From Herbaspirillum sp. WKF16 (lineage in GTDB: Bacteria > Pseudomonadota > Gammaproteobacteria > Burkholderiales > Burkholderiaceae_D): a DNA stretch of 64,000 nt. The notes beneath the pieces were generated by a model that worked only from the letters and a program-made list of their open reading frames with translations, did not search any database and was not told where the DNA came from. The stretch is taken from the NCBI RefSeq assembly GCF_028993615.1, contig NZ_CP118632.1, forward strand, positions 1,922,001 to 1,986,000. Reading direction: 5' to 3'. Of the stretch, positions 24,541 through 33,664 are shown one piece after another (position 1 is the stretch's first letter; each line of letters opens with the position of its first letter). The translations under genes and the position numbers were made by a program.

Positions 24541-24610
24541 TGTCTCCTCCAATCTCCTCCTTAAGAAATTGGATTCAAGCCCGCAACCACTGGTTCGCGG
24601 GCTTTTTTTT
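24541..24610 (+). ncRNA. Candidate small RNA with anti-Shine-Dalgarno motifs and intrinsic terminator
   Basis: About 70 nt. TATAGT at 24529-24534 would place a transcription start near 24541. The first motif CTCCTCC (24544-24550) is partly single-stranded. A second CTCCTCC sits in the 14-base loop of a stem formed by TCCAAT (24548-24553) and ATTGGA (24568-24573). A 12-bp terminator hairpin (AAGCCCGC and partner, 24577-24604) with one bulge ends in T8. C-rich loops complementary to Shine-Dalgarno sequences on a short terminated RNA are known from other bacterial small RNAs. No good -35 is visible. The hairpin could instead simply end the small lipoprotein transcript. Confidence 0.45.
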
Positions 24611-24737
24611 GCCTGTTTGTTCCTGGGGCGGGCTTATCCCTTGTCCGCGTGCAGGAATAGCGGCGGCGCTTCTTGGTAAGATGCGGGTTGTGGCGATCGG
24701 ATCCTTCGATGCGCCTTGTTTTCGTCCAGAATCCTCA

Positions 24738-24944
24738 ATGTCCCAGACTCCTTCGTCCCAGCCCTTGCCCGAGCGGCCCGATACGCCTTGCGTGGCCGTC
24801 TGCTCCACTACCTTCGACGATGTCTGCCGCGGTTGCGGCCGCACCGTGGACGAGGTGGCGCAATGGGTGTTCCTCAATGCGCAGGAGCGCGAGGTGGTTT
24901 GGCAGCGCATCCTGGCGCAGGGTTATCCGCGCCGCAACTACTGA
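24738..24944 (+). CDS. DUF1289 domain protein
   Basis: A 68-residue protein with the DUF1289 cysteine pattern: PCVAVCSTTFDDVCRGCGRTVDEVAQW, four cysteines likely binding a metal or iron-sulfur centre, followed by a conserved Trp and the EREVVWQRIL helix. The ATG at 24738 gives the normal size for this family; an open stretch upstream overlaps the candidate small RNA and is unlikely to be translated. It ends 13 bp before the convergent Maf gene. Function unknown. Confidence 0.85.
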   Translation: MSQTPSSQPLPERPDTPCVAVCSTTFDDVCRGCGRTVDEVAQWVFLNAQEREVVWQRILAQGYPRRNY

Positions 24945-24957
24945 AGCGCCGGCGCCC

Positions 24958-25590
24958 TCAGCGCGCCGGCAGTCCGAAGAAGCCGACCCCGGCCGCACGC
25001 AGCATCCCGGTCAGCGCGATCAGCGGCAGGCCGGTAAGGGCGGTGGGGTCGTCGCTGCGTATGCTTTCCAGGATGGCGATTCCCAGGCCTTCGTTCTTGG
25101 CGCTGCCGGCGCAATCGTAGGGCTGTTCGATGCGCAGGTAGGCGTCCAGCTCCGTATCGGGCAGGTCGCGGAAGCGGACCAGCGTCTGCACATTGCAGAC
25201 CTGCGCCGCCTGGGCAGCATCGGCGCGGCGGCCGTCCCACAGGCACAGCGCCGTATGGAACACCACTTCGCGCCCGCGCATTTTTTGCAATTGCTTCAGG
25301 GCGTTGGCATGGTCGCCGGGTTTGCCGATCTGCTCGCCATCCAGCGTGGCCACCTGGTCGGAACCGATGACCAGGGCGGCGCCGGCGCGGGCCGCGACTG
25401 CCGCGGCTTTTTCGCGCGCCAGGCGCAGGGCCGTGGCATCGGGCGCCTCGCCCGGCCTTGGGCTCTCATCGATGTCCGGCGTCATGCTCTCGAAGGGCAG
25501 TCCCAGCCGGCCCAGCAGTTCCTTGCGATAGGCGGAGCTGGAGCCGAGGATCAGGCGCGGCGAGGTGGCGATGGGGGCGTTATGGGGCAT
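24958..25590 (-). CDS. Maf/YceF-type nucleoside triphosphate pyrophosphatase
   Basis: A 210-residue cytoplasmic house-cleaning enzyme that hydrolyses modified nucleotides, by family 7-methyl-GTP, to the monophosphate. Conserved parts are LILGSSSAYRKELLGRLGLPF at the start, VIGSDQVATLDG, and DCAGSAKNEGLGIAI, the set that distinguishes the YceF (m7GTP) branch from Maf-2. The ATG at 25590 gives MPHNAPIATSPRLILGSSS; the frame remains open upstream without coding character. It is divergent from yceD-rpmF-plsX, the same neighbourhood as yceF-yceD-rpmF-plsX in E. coli. Confidence 0.94.
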   Translation of the reverse strand: MPHNAPIATSPRLILGSSSAYRKELLGRLGLPFESMTPDIDESPRPGEAPDATALRLAREKAAAVAARAGAALVIGSDQVATLDGEQIGKPGDHANALKQLQKMRGREVVFHTALCLWDGRRADAAQAAQVCNVQTLVRFRDLPDTELDAYLRIEQPYDCAGSAKNEGLGIAILESIRSDDPTALTGLPLIALTGMLRAAGVGFFGLPAR

Positions 25591-25713
25591 GGCGAGGGCG
25601 GAATCGAGGTGGCGGAGGCTGGCCTGGATGGCAAGAATCTTGCCAAAAACAGGCAAAAAAAGAGGCGGCGCGGCGACAGCTTGGCGAAAAAACAGCGAAG
25701 GCGCGCTAAGGCT

Positions 25714-25743
25714 TTGACTGGTAAGGAAATTTTCTGTTATTAT
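25714..25743 (+). promoter_or_regulatory. Promoter of yceD-rpmF
   Basis: TTGACT at 25714-25719 and TATTAT at 25738-25743 with an 18-bp spacer, plus a TG near the -10. Start of transcription would be near 25750, about 23 bp before the yceD ATG. The region is markedly AT-rich compared with its surroundings. Confidence 0.65.
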
Positions 25744-25772
25744 CGCAGGTTTTCCGGATTGCAGCTTTGGGT

Positions 25773-26270
25773 ATGAATGCATTTGTGATCGACGCGTTCG
25801 AGTTTTGCCGGCTGAAACAGCAGGCCCAAGGCGACATTCCGGTTGCTGAATTAGGTCGTCTGGCGCAAGAGACGGTTGACCGTTCCGGCACGATTTCCTG
25901 GATCCTGTCCGGCGATATCGACAAGCTGGGGCATGCTCAACTTAGTCTGGCAGTGTCGGGTGCGGTTAATCTGATCTGTCAGCGTTGCCTGACGGCATTG
26001 AATTTCGAGATTGATTCGAAGTCGCTGCTGGTATTGGCAAAAGATGAGGCGCAGGCCGACGCGATCGAGGAGTTGCTCGATGATGACGGGATCGATGTCA
26101 TCGTCGGTACGGCGGCTTTCGACGTGAACAACCTGATCGAGGATGAAACGCTGCTGGCATTGCCGGTGGCGCCCAAGCATCAAGCTTGTCCTGGAGATGG
26201 TGTGGCGGCTGAGGCCAAAGGTGCTGAACGGGCTTCCCCGTTTGCGGTACTGAAGAAGTTGAAGCAGTAA
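25773..26270 (+). CDS. yceD: YceD/DUF177 family protein (23S rRNA accumulation protein)
   Basis: A 165-residue protein of the YceD family, linked to 23S rRNA accumulation and found next to rpmF in most bacteria. The hallmark CQRCL motif is at about residues 70-74 (NLICQRCLTALNFEID), followed by the acidic stretch and IDVIVGTAAFDVNNLIEDETLLALPVAPKH with the late conserved Cys in HQACPGD. ATG at 25773 is preferred over a TTG two codons earlier. A good promoter lies directly upstream, and rpmF follows after 102 bp. Its GC content is lower than its neighbours. Confidence 0.9.
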   Translation: MNAFVIDAFEFCRLKQQAQGDIPVAELGRLAQETVDRSGTISWILSGDIDKLGHAQLSLAVSGAVNLICQRCLTALNFEIDSKSLLVLAKDEAQADAIEELLDDDGIDVIVGTAAFDVNNLIEDETLLALPVAPKHQACPGDGVAAEAKGAERASPFAVLKKLKQ

Positions 26271-26372
26271 TTTTTGGGGATGTCTGGCAAGCGCCGGGCA
26301 GCAGCACACGGGATTGTCGGAAACCTGGATCCGGTGTGTTAAAATTTTCAATCTTAAGGTTTAGGAGTAATC

Positions 26373-26555
26373 ATGGCCGTTCAACAGAACAAAAAGACCC
26401 CGTCGAAGCGCGGTATGCACCGTGCACACGACTTTCTGACTGCACCCCCGCTGGCTGTCGAGCCGACGACTGGTGAAACCCACCTGCGTCACCACATCAG
26501 CCCGAACGGTTTCTACCGTGGTCGCAAGGTGCTGAAGACCAAGAACGACGAGTAA
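26373..26555 (+). CDS. rpmF: 50S ribosomal protein L32
   Basis: A 60-residue basic protein of the large ribosomal subunit. The sequence [20 protein letters not shown] is the standard betaproteobacterial L32 start, and [16 protein letters not shown] near the end is conserved. The zinc-binding cysteines of some L32 forms are absent, as usual for this zinc-free type. A strong ribosome binding site (TAGGAG) precedes the ATG. It sits in the yceD-rpmF-plsX order and is followed by a large hairpin terminator. Confidence 0.98.
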   Translation: MAVQQNKKTPSKRGMHRAHDFLTAPPLAVEPTTGETHLRHHISPNGFYRGRKVLKTKNDE

Positions 26556-26585
26556 TCTCATTCATTGAGCTTGCTGTTTTTGGAG

Positions 26586-26649
26586 AAAAGCGGCGCAATG
26601 AGCTTCCGTTGCCGGAGGTTCATTTTGCGCCGCTTTTTTATGCCCGCGA
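26586..26649 (+). terminator. Large terminator between rpmF and plsX
   Basis: Outer arms AAAAGCGGCGCAA and TTGCGCCGCTTTT with an inner imperfect stem (TTCCG/CGGAG region), followed by T6. It would strongly reduce read-through from the ribosomal-protein gene into the fatty-acid genes. Confidence 0.85.
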
Positions 26650-26777
26650 GGTTCGTGCCTGCGGGTTTGCCTTGCCGGCTTGGCGGCGCGCCGACGGCGT
26701 CCGCATTTGATCGCGTCATTTTCAATGGCGTGCAAACTGCCTCATAATGTGGGCTGGCAAGGCTTTGAATCAATTCG

Positions 26778-27872
26778 ATGACCATCAAAATTTCAATCGA
26801 CTGCATGGGTGGAGATCACGGCCCGTCAGTCACTCTCCCGGCCGCAGCCTCCTTTCTTCGTCGCGAGCCCGACGCGGAGCTGATCCTGGTGGGCCAGGAA
26901 GGCGTGCTGCAGCCGCTGCTGAAGAAGTACAAGCTGGCCGGCGAAGCCCGCGTCCAGATCCGCAACGCCACCGAAGTGGTCACGATGGAAGATCCGATCG
27001 AGGTGGCCCTGCGCCGCAAGAAGGACTCTTCCATGCGCGTGGCGGTCAACCTGGTCAAGGACGGCCAGGTGCAGGCCGCCGTCTCGGCCGGCAACACCGG
27101 CGCGCTGATGGCGGTGTCGCGCTACGTCCTCAAGACGCTGCCGGGCGTTGATCGTCCGGCCATCTGCACCATCCTGCCCAACCAGAAGGACGGCCCCACC
27201 TACATGCTCGACCTCGGCGCCAACGTCGACTGCGAGCCCCAGCATTTACATCAATTTGCATTGATGGGCTCGGCCCTGGTTTCCGTGATGGAGGGCAAGG
27301 CCAAGCCCACCATCGGCCTGCTCAACGTGGGCGAGGAAGACATCAAGGGCAATGAGCTGGTCAAGGAGACCGCCGGGCTGCTGCGCGCCGACCACGAGAA
27401 GGGTATCCTCAACTTCTACGGCAACGTGGAAGGCAATGACATCTTCGAGGGCACCACCGACCTGGTGGTATGTGACGGCTTCGTCGGCAACGTGACGCTC
27501 AAGGCCTCCGAGGGGCTGGGGCGTTTCGTCAAGAGCGTGCTGACCTCGGAATTCAAGAAGGGGGTCATCAACAAGCTGGGCGCGCTGATCGCCTATGGCG
27601 CCATCAAGGCCCTGTCGCGCCGGCTCAATCCTTCCCGCTACAATGGCGCCAGTTTGCTGGGGCTGAAGGGGTTGGTGTTCAAGAGCCACGGCGGCGCCGA
27701 TGTGTATGCGTTTGAATGGGCGATCCGCCGCGCGTATGATGCCGCCAAGTACGATGTGCTCGCGCGCATCGGCGCGACCATGGCGGAGCTGATGCCCCAG
27801 GGACAGGCAAGCGCTGCCGCGCCGGCCATTGCTGTCGCTGCCGAGGAACCGGCGGCGCCGGCCCCGCTGTAA
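26778..27872 (+). CDS. plsX: Phosphate acyltransferase PlsX
   Basis: A 364-residue enzyme that makes acyl-phosphate from acyl-ACP, the first step of phosphatidic acid synthesis with PlsY. The N-terminus [15 protein letters not shown], the central [24 protein letters not shown] and LDLGANVDC, and [15 protein letters not shown] are the family signatures. The C-terminus is Ala-rich ([20 protein letters not shown]), a low-complexity tail beyond the fold. fabH follows after 28 bp, consistent with one transcription unit for lipid synthesis. Confidence 0.97.
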   Translation: MTIKISIDCMGGDHGPSVTLPAAASFLRREPDAELILVGQEGVLQPLLKKYKLAGEARVQIRNATEVVTMEDPIEVALRRKKDSSMRVAVNLVKDGQVQAAVSAGNTGALMAVSRYVLKTLPGVDRPAICTILPNQKDGPTYMLDLGANVDCEPQHLHQFALMGSALVSVMEGKAKPTIGLLNVGEEDIKGNELVKETAGLLRADHEKGILNFYGNVEGNDIFEGTTDLVVCDGFVGNVTLKASEGLGRFVKSVLTSEFKKGVINKLGALIAYGAIKALSRRLNPSRYNGASLLGLKGLVFKSHGGADVYAFEWAIRRAYDAAKYDVLARIGATMAELMPQGQASAAAPAIAVAAEEPAAPAPL

Positions 27873-27900
27873 TCACCGAATCAACAGAGCAAAAGACGGT

Positions 27901-28887
27901 ATGACCACCTATAGCAGAATCGTCGGTACGGGCAGCTACCTGCCCACCAAGCGCGTCACCAATCACGAGCTGGCCGCACAGCTGGCAGAGCAGGGCGTGG
28001 AAACCTCGGATGAATGGATCGTCACGCGCAGCGGCATTTCCGCGCGCCACTATGCCGAGCCTACGCAGTTGTCGAGCGACCTGGCCCTGTCGGCCTCGCA
28101 GCGCGCGCTGGAAGCGGCCGGCATGCAGCCCAACGACATCGACCTGATCATCCTGGCGACCTCGACCCCGGATCACCTGGGCGGCTTCCCCAGCACCGCC
28201 TGCGTGGTGCAGCGCAAGCTCGGCATCACCAACGGTTCGCCGGCGATGGACGTGCAGGCGGTTTGCAGCGGCTTCGTCTATGCGATGTCGGTGGCCGACA
28301 GCTTCATCAAGTCGGGGGCGCACAAGAATGTGCTGGTGATCGGCACGGAAGTGTTCTCCCGCATCCTCGATTTCAAGGACCGCACCACCTGTGTGCTGTT
28401 CGGCGACGGCGCCGGCGCCATCGTGATGAGCGCCTCCAGCGAGCCCGGCGTGCTGGCCAGCAAGCTGCACGCGGATGGCAGCCACGGTCATATCCTGTGT
28501 GTGCCCGGCAGCGTCAGCAACGGCGCGGTGGCGGGCAGCGCCTACCTGTACATGGATGGCCCGGCGGTGTTCAAGCTGGCCGTGTCGGTGCTGGACAAGG
28601 TCGCGCGCGAAGCGCTGGAAGCGGCCCGGGTCGATGCCGCCGAGGTCGATTGGCTGGTGCCGCACCAGGCCAACATCCGCATCATGCAAGGTACGGCCAA
28701 GAAGCTGGGCCTGCCGCTGGAGAAGATGGTGGTCACCGTCGGCGAGCACGGCAACACTTCGGCCGCCTCGATTCCCCTGGCGCTGGACCAGGCCGTGCGC
28801 GACGGTCGCGTCAAGCCGGGTCATACCGTCCTGATGGAAGGCGTGGGCGGCGGCTTCACCTGGGGCGCCGTGCTGGCCCGCATGTAA
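27901..28887 (+). CDS. fabH: 3-oxoacyl-ACP synthase III (KAS III)
   Basis: A 328-residue condensing enzyme that starts fatty-acid synthesis from acetyl-CoA and malonyl-ACP. The catalytic triad is present: Cys122 in QAVCSGF, His255 in VPHQANIR, Asn285 in [10 protein letters not shown]. The glycine-rich C-terminal [12 protein letters not shown] is normal. ATG at 27901 yields [15 protein letters not shown], the standard start. It lies between plsX and fabD in the usual plsX-fabHDG-acpP-fabF order. Confidence 0.98.
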   Translation: MTTYSRIVGTGSYLPTKRVTNHELAAQLAEQGVETSDEWIVTRSGISARHYAEPTQLSSDLALSASQRALEAAGMQPNDIDLIILATSTPDHLGGFPSTACVVQRKLGITNGSPAMDVQAVCSGFVYAMSVADSFIKSGAHKNVLVIGTEVFSRILDFKDRTTCVLFGDGAGAIVMSASSEPGVLASKLHADGSHGHILCVPGSVSNGAVAGSAYLYMDGPAVFKLAVSVLDKVAREALEAARVDAAEVDWLVPHQANIRIMQGTAKKLGLPLEKMVVTVGEHGNTSAASIPLALDQAVRDGRVKPGHTVLMEGVGGGFTWGAVLARM

Positions 28888-28973
28888 GCAAGGCTGGAGC
28901 GTCGCCGGCGGCTGCCAGCGCGGCGCGCCGGTGGCGTTTCGATTTTTTTATCCAACCTCAATCAAATCCACGC

Positions 28974-29906
28974 ATGACAAAATTCGCTTTTGTTTTCCCG
29001 GGCCAGGGTTCGCAGGCCATCGGGATGCTCAACGGTTTCGCCGGCAATGAAGTCGTCCGCCAGACCGTCGCCGAAGCATCCGACGCGCTGCAGTTCGACC
29101 TGGGCAAGCTGATTGCCGAAGGCCCCAAGGAAGACCTGGACCTGACGACCAATACCCAGCCGGTCATGCTGACCGCTGCCGTGGCGTTCTATCGCGCCTG
29201 GCTCGCTGCGGGCGGCAAAGCGCCGGCGCTGGTGGCCGGCCACAGCCTGGGCGAATACTCGGCCCTGGTCGCCGCCGGCGTGATCCAGTTCAAGGATGCG
29301 GTGCCGCTGGTGCGCTTCCGCGCCCAGGCCATGCAGGAAGCCGTGCCGGTCGGGCAGGGCGGCATGGCCGCCATCATCGGCTTGTCCGACGATGATGTGC
29401 GCGCCGCCTGCGCCGAAGCCGCGCAGGCGCAAGTGGTCGAGGCCGTCAATTTCAACGCGCCGTCGCAGGTGGTGATCGCCGGTCACAAGGATGCCGTCGC
29501 CCGCGCCTGCGAGGCCGCCAAGGCCCGTGGCGCCAAGCGCGCGCTGCCGCTGCCGGTGTCGGCGCCGTTCCATTCCTCGCTGCTCAAGCCTGCTTCGGAT
29601 CGCCTGCAGGCTTACCTGGCCAATGTCGCGTTCTCGGCGCCGCAGATTCCGCTGATCAACAACGTCGACGTGGCCGTGGTCAGCGATCCGGCCGCCATCA
29701 AGGACGCCTTGGTGCGCCAGGCGGCCAGCGCCGTGCGCTGGGTCGAGACGGTGCAGAAGATGGGCGGCGAAGGCATCACCCACGTGCTCGAATGCGGTCC
29801 GGGCAAGGTGTTGACCGGCCTGGCCAAGCGTATCAACGGCGAATTGATCGGCGAAGCCATCGTCGATCAGGAATCCCTGGACAAAGTATTGGAGCTGCTC
29901 AAGTGA
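28974..29906 (+). CDS. fabD: Malonyl-CoA:ACP transacylase
   Basis: A 310-residue enzyme that loads malonyl groups onto acyl carrier protein. The N-terminal FVFPGQGSQ motif, nucleophile Ser91 in AGHSLGEYSAL, the Arg in VRFRAQAMQ, and the His in SAPFHSSLL are all present. Start ATG at 28974 gives MTKFAFVFPGQGSQ. The stop codon overlaps the GTG start of fabG (GTGA), so the two are probably translationally coupled. Confidence 0.98.
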   Translation: MTKFAFVFPGQGSQAIGMLNGFAGNEVVRQTVAEASDALQFDLGKLIAEGPKEDLDLTTNTQPVMLTAAVAFYRAWLAAGGKAPALVAGHSLGEYSALVAAGVIQFKDAVPLVRFRAQAMQEAVPVGQGGMAAIIGLSDDDVRAACAEAAQAQVVEAVNFNAPSQVVIAGHKDAVARACEAAKARGAKRALPLPVSAPFHSSLLKPASDRLQAYLANVAFSAPQIPLINNVDVAVVSDPAAIKDALVRQAASAVRWVETVQKMGGEGITHVLECGPGKVLTGLAKRINGELIGEAIVDQESLDKVLELLK

Positions 29907-30655
29907 GTGCAAATCTGCAAGGACAAGTCGCGCTGGTCACCGGCGCATCGCGCGGCATCGGCCGCGCCATCGCCGTCGAGCTGGTGAAGCAGGGCGCCCG
30001 CGTGGTGGGCACCGCCACCTCGGAAGCGGGCGCCGCCGCCATTACCGAATACCTGAACGCGCTGCAGCCGGAGGCCGGTCGCGGCGTCGTGCTCAACGTC
30101 AATGACGCCCAGGCCTGCGGCGACGTGGTCGACCTGGTGCAGAAGGACTTCGGTTCGCTGTCGATCCTGGTCAACAACGCCGGCATCACGCAGGACCAGC
30201 TGGCCATGCGCATGAAGGACGAAGAGTGGGACGCGGTCATCGCGACCAACCTGACCGCCGTCGGCCGCCTGTCGCGCGCCGTGCTGCGCGGGATGATGAA
30301 GGCCCGTCACGGCCGCATCATCAACATCACCTCGGTGGTGGGCGAGGCCGGCAACCCGGGCCAGATGAACTACGCCGCCGCCAAGGCCGGCGTGGCCGGC
30401 ATGAGCCGCGCCCTGGCGCGCGAGATCGGCAGCCGCAACATCACCGTCAACTGCGTCGCGCCCGGCTTCATCGACACCGACATGACCAAGGCGCTCAACG
30501 AGCAGCAATCCGCCGCCATCCTGCAGCAGATCCCGCTGGGCCGTCTCGGCGCGGCCGAAGAGATCGCCGCCGCCGTCGCCTTCCTGGCTTCGCCGCAGGC
30601 CGGCTACATCACTGGCAGCACGCTCAATGTCAATGGCGGCATGTACATGGGATAA
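29903..30655 (+). CDS. fabG: 3-oxoacyl-ACP reductase FabG
   Basis: A 250-residue short-chain dehydrogenase that reduces beta-ketoacyl-ACP with NADPH. It shows the cofactor motif TGASRGIGRAIA, the NNAGIT motif, the catalytic Ser (NITSVVGEAG), and YAAAKAGVAG with the catalytic Tyr and Lys. The end NVNGGMYMG is standard. The start is a GTG that overlaps the fabD stop, chosen because MSANLQGQVALVTGASRG aligns with known N-termini and no ATG is available. Acyl carrier protein follows 163 bp later. Confidence 0.97.
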   Translation: MSANLQGQVALVTGASRGIGRAIAVELVKQGARVVGTATSEAGAAAITEYLNALQPEAGRGVVLNVNDAQACGDVVDLVQKDFGSLSILVNNAGITQDQLAMRMKDEEWDAVIATNLTAVGRLSRAVLRGMMKARHGRIINITSVVGEAGNPGQMNYAAAKAGVAGMSRALAREIGSRNITVNCVAPGFIDTDMTKALNEQQSAAILQQIPLGRLGAAEEIAAAVAFLASPQAGYITGSTLNVNGGMYMG

Positions 30656-30660
30656 CAAGG

Positions 30661-30697
30661 CGGCAAGGGCTTGATTTAAGTCCTTTTGCCGTATTTT
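30661..30697 (+). terminator. Terminator-like hairpin after fabG
   Basis: CGGCAA-GGGCTT pairs with AAGTCC-TT-TTGCCG around a GATTT loop, with one 2-base bulge and a T-G pair, followed by a T-rich but interrupted tail. It would give partial termination ahead of acpP, which is normally expressed at a much higher level and likely has its own promoter in the AT-rich stretch up to 30790 (TAAAAT near 30773). Confidence 0.55.
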
Positions 30698-30818
30698 GTT
30701 TGAAGTTATGCTGCACTTGGCGCAATCTTGCCAAGAATGGTTAAAAGTAAATTTTCCGCGCGCAAACCTGCTAAAATGCGCGCACTTTTGTAACCTGTCT
30801 ATCCTCTGGAGGAACAAT

Positions 30819-31058
30819 ATGTCCGATATCGAACAACGCGTTAAGAAGATCGTCGCTGAGCAACTGGGCGTCGCCGAAGCCGACATCAAGAACGAATCGT
30901 CGTTCGTTGACGATCTGGGCGCCGACTCGCTGGATACCGTCGAGCTGGTGATGGCCCTGGAAGATGAGTTCGAAATGGAAATCCCCGACGAGCAAGCTGA
31001 GAAGATCACCACCGTGCAACAGGCGATCGATTACGCAAAGTCGCAAGTCAAGGCCTGA
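30819..31058 (+). CDS. acpP: Acyl carrier protein
   Basis: A 79-residue acidic helical carrier for fatty-acid intermediates. The phosphopantetheine site is Ser37 in [13 protein letters not shown], and helix II with acidic residues ([13 protein letters not shown]) docks partner enzymes. It is modified by AcpS, encoded at 44.2 kb in this window. The ATG has a strong ribosome binding site (GGAGGA). It lies between fabG and fabF, as usual. Confidence 0.99.
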   Translation: MSDIEQRVKKIVAEQLGVAEADIKNESSFVDDLGADSLDTVELVMALEDEFEMEIPDEQAEKITTVQQAIDYAKSQVKA

Positions 31059-31091
31059 TAAGGGCTTTGAGTATAGTTTCAGGAGAATTGC

Positions 31092-32333
31092 TTGAGCCGC
31101 ACTCGTGAACGTCGTGTAGTCATTACCGGCCTGGGATGCATTTCGCCTGTCGGCAATAATATTGCCGATACGTGGAGCGCCATCAAGGAAGGCAAGTCCG
31201 GCATCGCCACCATCACCAAGTTCGACGCATCCCCTTTCACCACGCATTTCGCCGGCGAGGTCAAGGGCTTCAATATCGAGGATTACATCCCCGCCAAGGA
31301 AGCGCGTCACATGGATACCTTCATCCACTACGGGATGGCCGCCGGTATCCAGGCCATCCAGGACAGTGGAATTACGGTAACGGATGAGAATGCCGAGCGC
31401 ATCGGCGTCATGATCGGTTCGGGCATCGGCGGCCTGCCGCTGATCGAAGACACGCATGCCGAACTGACCAACCGCGGCCCGCGCCGCATCAGCCCGTTCT
31501 TCATCCCGGCTTCGATCATCAACATGATCTCCGGCAATCTGTCGATCAAGTTCGGCCTGAAGGGGCCGAACCTGGCCATCGTCACCGCCTGCACCACCGG
31601 CCTGCATTGCATCGGCGCGTCCGCGCGCATGATCATGTACGGCGATGCCGACATGATGGTGGCCGGCGGCGCCGAATCCAGCGTATCGCCGCTGGGCATT
31701 GGCGGCTTCGCGTCGGCGCGCGCCTTGTCGCAGCGCAATGACGACCCCGCCACTGCGTCCCGTCCGTGGGACAAGGATCGCGATGGTTTCGTGCTGGGCG
31801 AGGGCGCCGGCGTGATGGTGCTTGAAGAGTACGAGCACGCCAAGGCCCGCGGCGCCAAGATCTACGCGGAACTGCTGGGCTTCGGCATGAGCGGCGATGC
31901 GTACCACATGACCGCGCCGAACCTGGACGGCCCGCGCCGCTGCGTGCTTAACGCGCTGCGCGATGCCGGCGTCAACGGCGACGAGGTCCAGTACCTGAAC
32001 GCGCACGGCACGTCGACCCCGCTGGGCGACAAGAACGAGTCCGACGCGATCAAGGCTGCCTTCGGCGATCACGCCTACAAGATGGTGGTCAACTCGACCA
32101 AGTCGATGACCGGCCACTTGCTGGGCGGCGCCGGCGGCCTGGAGACGGTGTTGACCGTGCTGGCAGTGCACCATCAGGTGTCGCCGCCGACGATGAACAT
32201 CTTCAACCAGGATCCCGAGTGCGATCTCGATTACTGCGCCAATGCGGCGCGTGATATGAAGATCGACATTGCCGTGAAGAACTCCTTCGGCTTCGGCGGC
32301 ACCAACGGCACCCTGGTCATCGGCAAGATGTAA
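31092..32333 (+). CDS. fabF: 3-oxoacyl-ACP synthase II (KAS II)
   Basis: A 413-residue elongating condensing enzyme. Cys167 in [11 protein letters not shown] is the nucleophile; the two catalytic His lie in [11 protein letters not shown] and [13 protein letters not shown]. The C-terminal [16 protein letters not shown] is standard. The start is a TTG, preferred because AGGAG lies 7 bases before it and [15 protein letters not shown] matches family N-termini; no ATG lies nearby. It follows acpP by 33 bp. Confidence 0.97.
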   Translation: MSRTRERRVVITGLGCISPVGNNIADTWSAIKEGKSGIATITKFDASPFTTHFAGEVKGFNIEDYIPAKEARHMDTFIHYGMAAGIQAIQDSGITVTDENAERIGVMIGSGIGGLPLIEDTHAELTNRGPRRISPFFIPASIINMISGNLSIKFGLKGPNLAIVTACTTGLHCIGASARMIMYGDADMMVAGGAESSVSPLGIGGFASARALSQRNDDPATASRPWDKDRDGFVLGEGAGVMVLEEYEHAKARGAKIYAELLGFGMSGDAYHMTAPNLDGPRRCVLNALRDAGVNGDEVQYLNAHGTSTPLGDKNESDAIKAAFGDHAYKMVVNSTKSMTGHLLGGAGGLETVLTVLAVHHQVSPPTMNIFNQDPECDLDYCANAARDMKIDIAVKNSFGFGGTNGTLVIGKM

Positions 32334-32388
32334 AATGCGGTACCCGGTCTCCAGGTGGAGGCCGGGTTTGTCGTCTTGATGGCATCTT

Positions 32389-32889
32389 ATGTCGATAGCA
32401 GTCTCTGCGGATATCAAACCTTCCCGCCTGCTTTTGCTGATCATGGGTTTCGCATGCATGTGCGTGGCCCTGATCGGCGTCTTCGCATGCCTGCTCATGC
32501 CGGGGCCGCTGTCCTGGCTGGCGCGCGGCATCCTGGCGGCGGTTTGCGTCGTAGCGGCGGCCGTCGCGCTTTTCCTGGTCTTGCGTGAGCGCAAGACCGT
32601 CTGGCTGCATATTTCCGGTACCGGGCAGATCCGCGTGGTGGAGCACCTCGCCAGCGGCGCTTTCCGCGGCAAGCCCCAGGTCATGAAGGCCGGGCTGGCG
32701 CAATTGCTGGCCGGCACCACCATCTGGCCTGGCATGCTGTTTCTGCGCCTGCGCCTCGAAAACGGCCAGACCCGCACCATCCCGATTCTTTCGGATTCGG
32801 TCTCAGAAGATACTTTCCGGGCGTTGTCCGTGGCGTGCCGCTGGCTGATCAGTCACAATACGGCCAAGGCCCGGATGCTCGAAAAATAA
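32389..32889 (+). CDS. Small inner-membrane protein, YgfX-like (tentative)
   Basis: A 166-residue protein with two membrane helices close together (about residues 16-40 and 46-66) followed by a 95-residue soluble domain with WLHISGTGQIRVVEHL and WPGMLFLRLRLENGQTRTIPILSDSVSEDTFRAL. This layout resembles YgfX/CptA-type proteins, which pair two helices with a short beta-rich domain, but the match is by style only. It sits between fabF and rpoE and is probably co-transcribed with one of them. Its function is unknown. A GC-rich hairpin without a T-run lies just after it (32890-32917). Confidence 0.7.
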   Translation: MSIAVSADIKPSRLLLLIMGFACMCVALIGVFACLLMPGPLSWLARGILAAVCVVAAAVALFLVLRERKTVWLHISGTGQIRVVEHLASGAFRGKPQVMKAGLAQLLAGTTIWPGMLFLRLRLENGQTRTIPILSDSVSEDTFRALSVACRWLISHNTAKARMLEK

Positions 32890-32983
32890 CCCCGGCGAGC
32901 TTGAAAAATTGCCGGGGCGGATGCATCTGCCCTGAGGCAATGACGACAGAACAACACGGCGATAAAAAAACAAGGAACCCGGT

Positions 32984-33586
32984 TTGACGACAGAACGCGA
33001 AATAGACCAGCAGCTTGTTGAGCGCGTCCAGCGTGGCGACAAGAAGGCGTTCGAGCTATTGGTAGTCAAGTATCAACGCAAGCTGATGCGCCTGGTGTCG
33101 CGGCTCGTGCGCGACCAGGCCGAGGCCGAGGACGTGGTGCAGGAAGCCTTTATCAAGGCCTACCGCGCGCTGCCGCAATTCCGCGGCGACTCGGCTTTTT
33201 ACACCTGGCTTTATCGCATCGGCATCAATACCGCCAAGAACTATCTGGTTACCATGGGCAGGCGGGCTCCCACATCGACAGAAGCAGATGCTGAAGAAGC
33301 TGAAACTTTTGACGATGGAGACCATCTGAGGGACATCAACACTCCGGAGTCGATGTTGGCCACCAAGCAGATTGCCCAAACGGTCAACGTAGCGATGGAA
33401 GCTTTGCCGGAAGAATTACGTACTGCCATTACGTTGCGCGAGATCGAGGGGTTGAGCTACGACGAAATTGCAGAGGCGATGGATTGTCCCATCGGCACCG
33501 TGCGCAGCCGTATTTTCCGCGCCCGGGAAGCAATTGCCGAAAAGCTGCGTCCCTTGCTGGACACGGCTGCTGACAAGCGCTGGTGA
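32984..33586 (+). CDS. rpoE: RNA polymerase sigma factor RpoE (envelope stress)
   Basis: A 200-residue ECF sigma factor, group RpoE/AlgU. Region 2 is seen in FELLVVKYQRKLMRLVSRLVRDQAEAEDVVQEAFIKAYRALPQFRGDSAFYTWLYRIGINTAKNYL, and region 4 in LPEELRTAITLREIEGLSYDEIAEAMDCPIGTVRSRIFRAREAI. The start is a TTG supported by AAGGAA upstream; no closer ATG fits. The next genes encode its anti-sigma RseA, the sensor RseB and the protease DegP, so this is the full sigma-E control unit. Confidence 0.96.
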   Translation: MTTEREIDQQLVERVQRGDKKAFELLVVKYQRKLMRLVSRLVRDQAEAEDVVQEAFIKAYRALPQFRGDSAFYTWLYRIGINTAKNYLVTMGRRAPTSTEADAEEAETFDDGDHLRDINTPESMLATKQIAQTVNVAMEALPEELRTAITLREIEGLSYDEIAEAMDCPIGTVRSRIFRAREAIAEKLRPLLDTAADKRW

Positions 33587-33664
33587 TATCGCTGCAAAGT
33601 TGTTGATAAAAAAGCAAAATAACAAAGCGGGTATGGAACTAAGATTTTTGCCGGGTGACTGCTT

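Noticed and set aside
25735..25746. CTGT followed by CAG near the yceD promoter, considered as a second LexA box
   Set aside because: The right half reads CAGG instead of ACAG after eight bases, so the core pattern fails.
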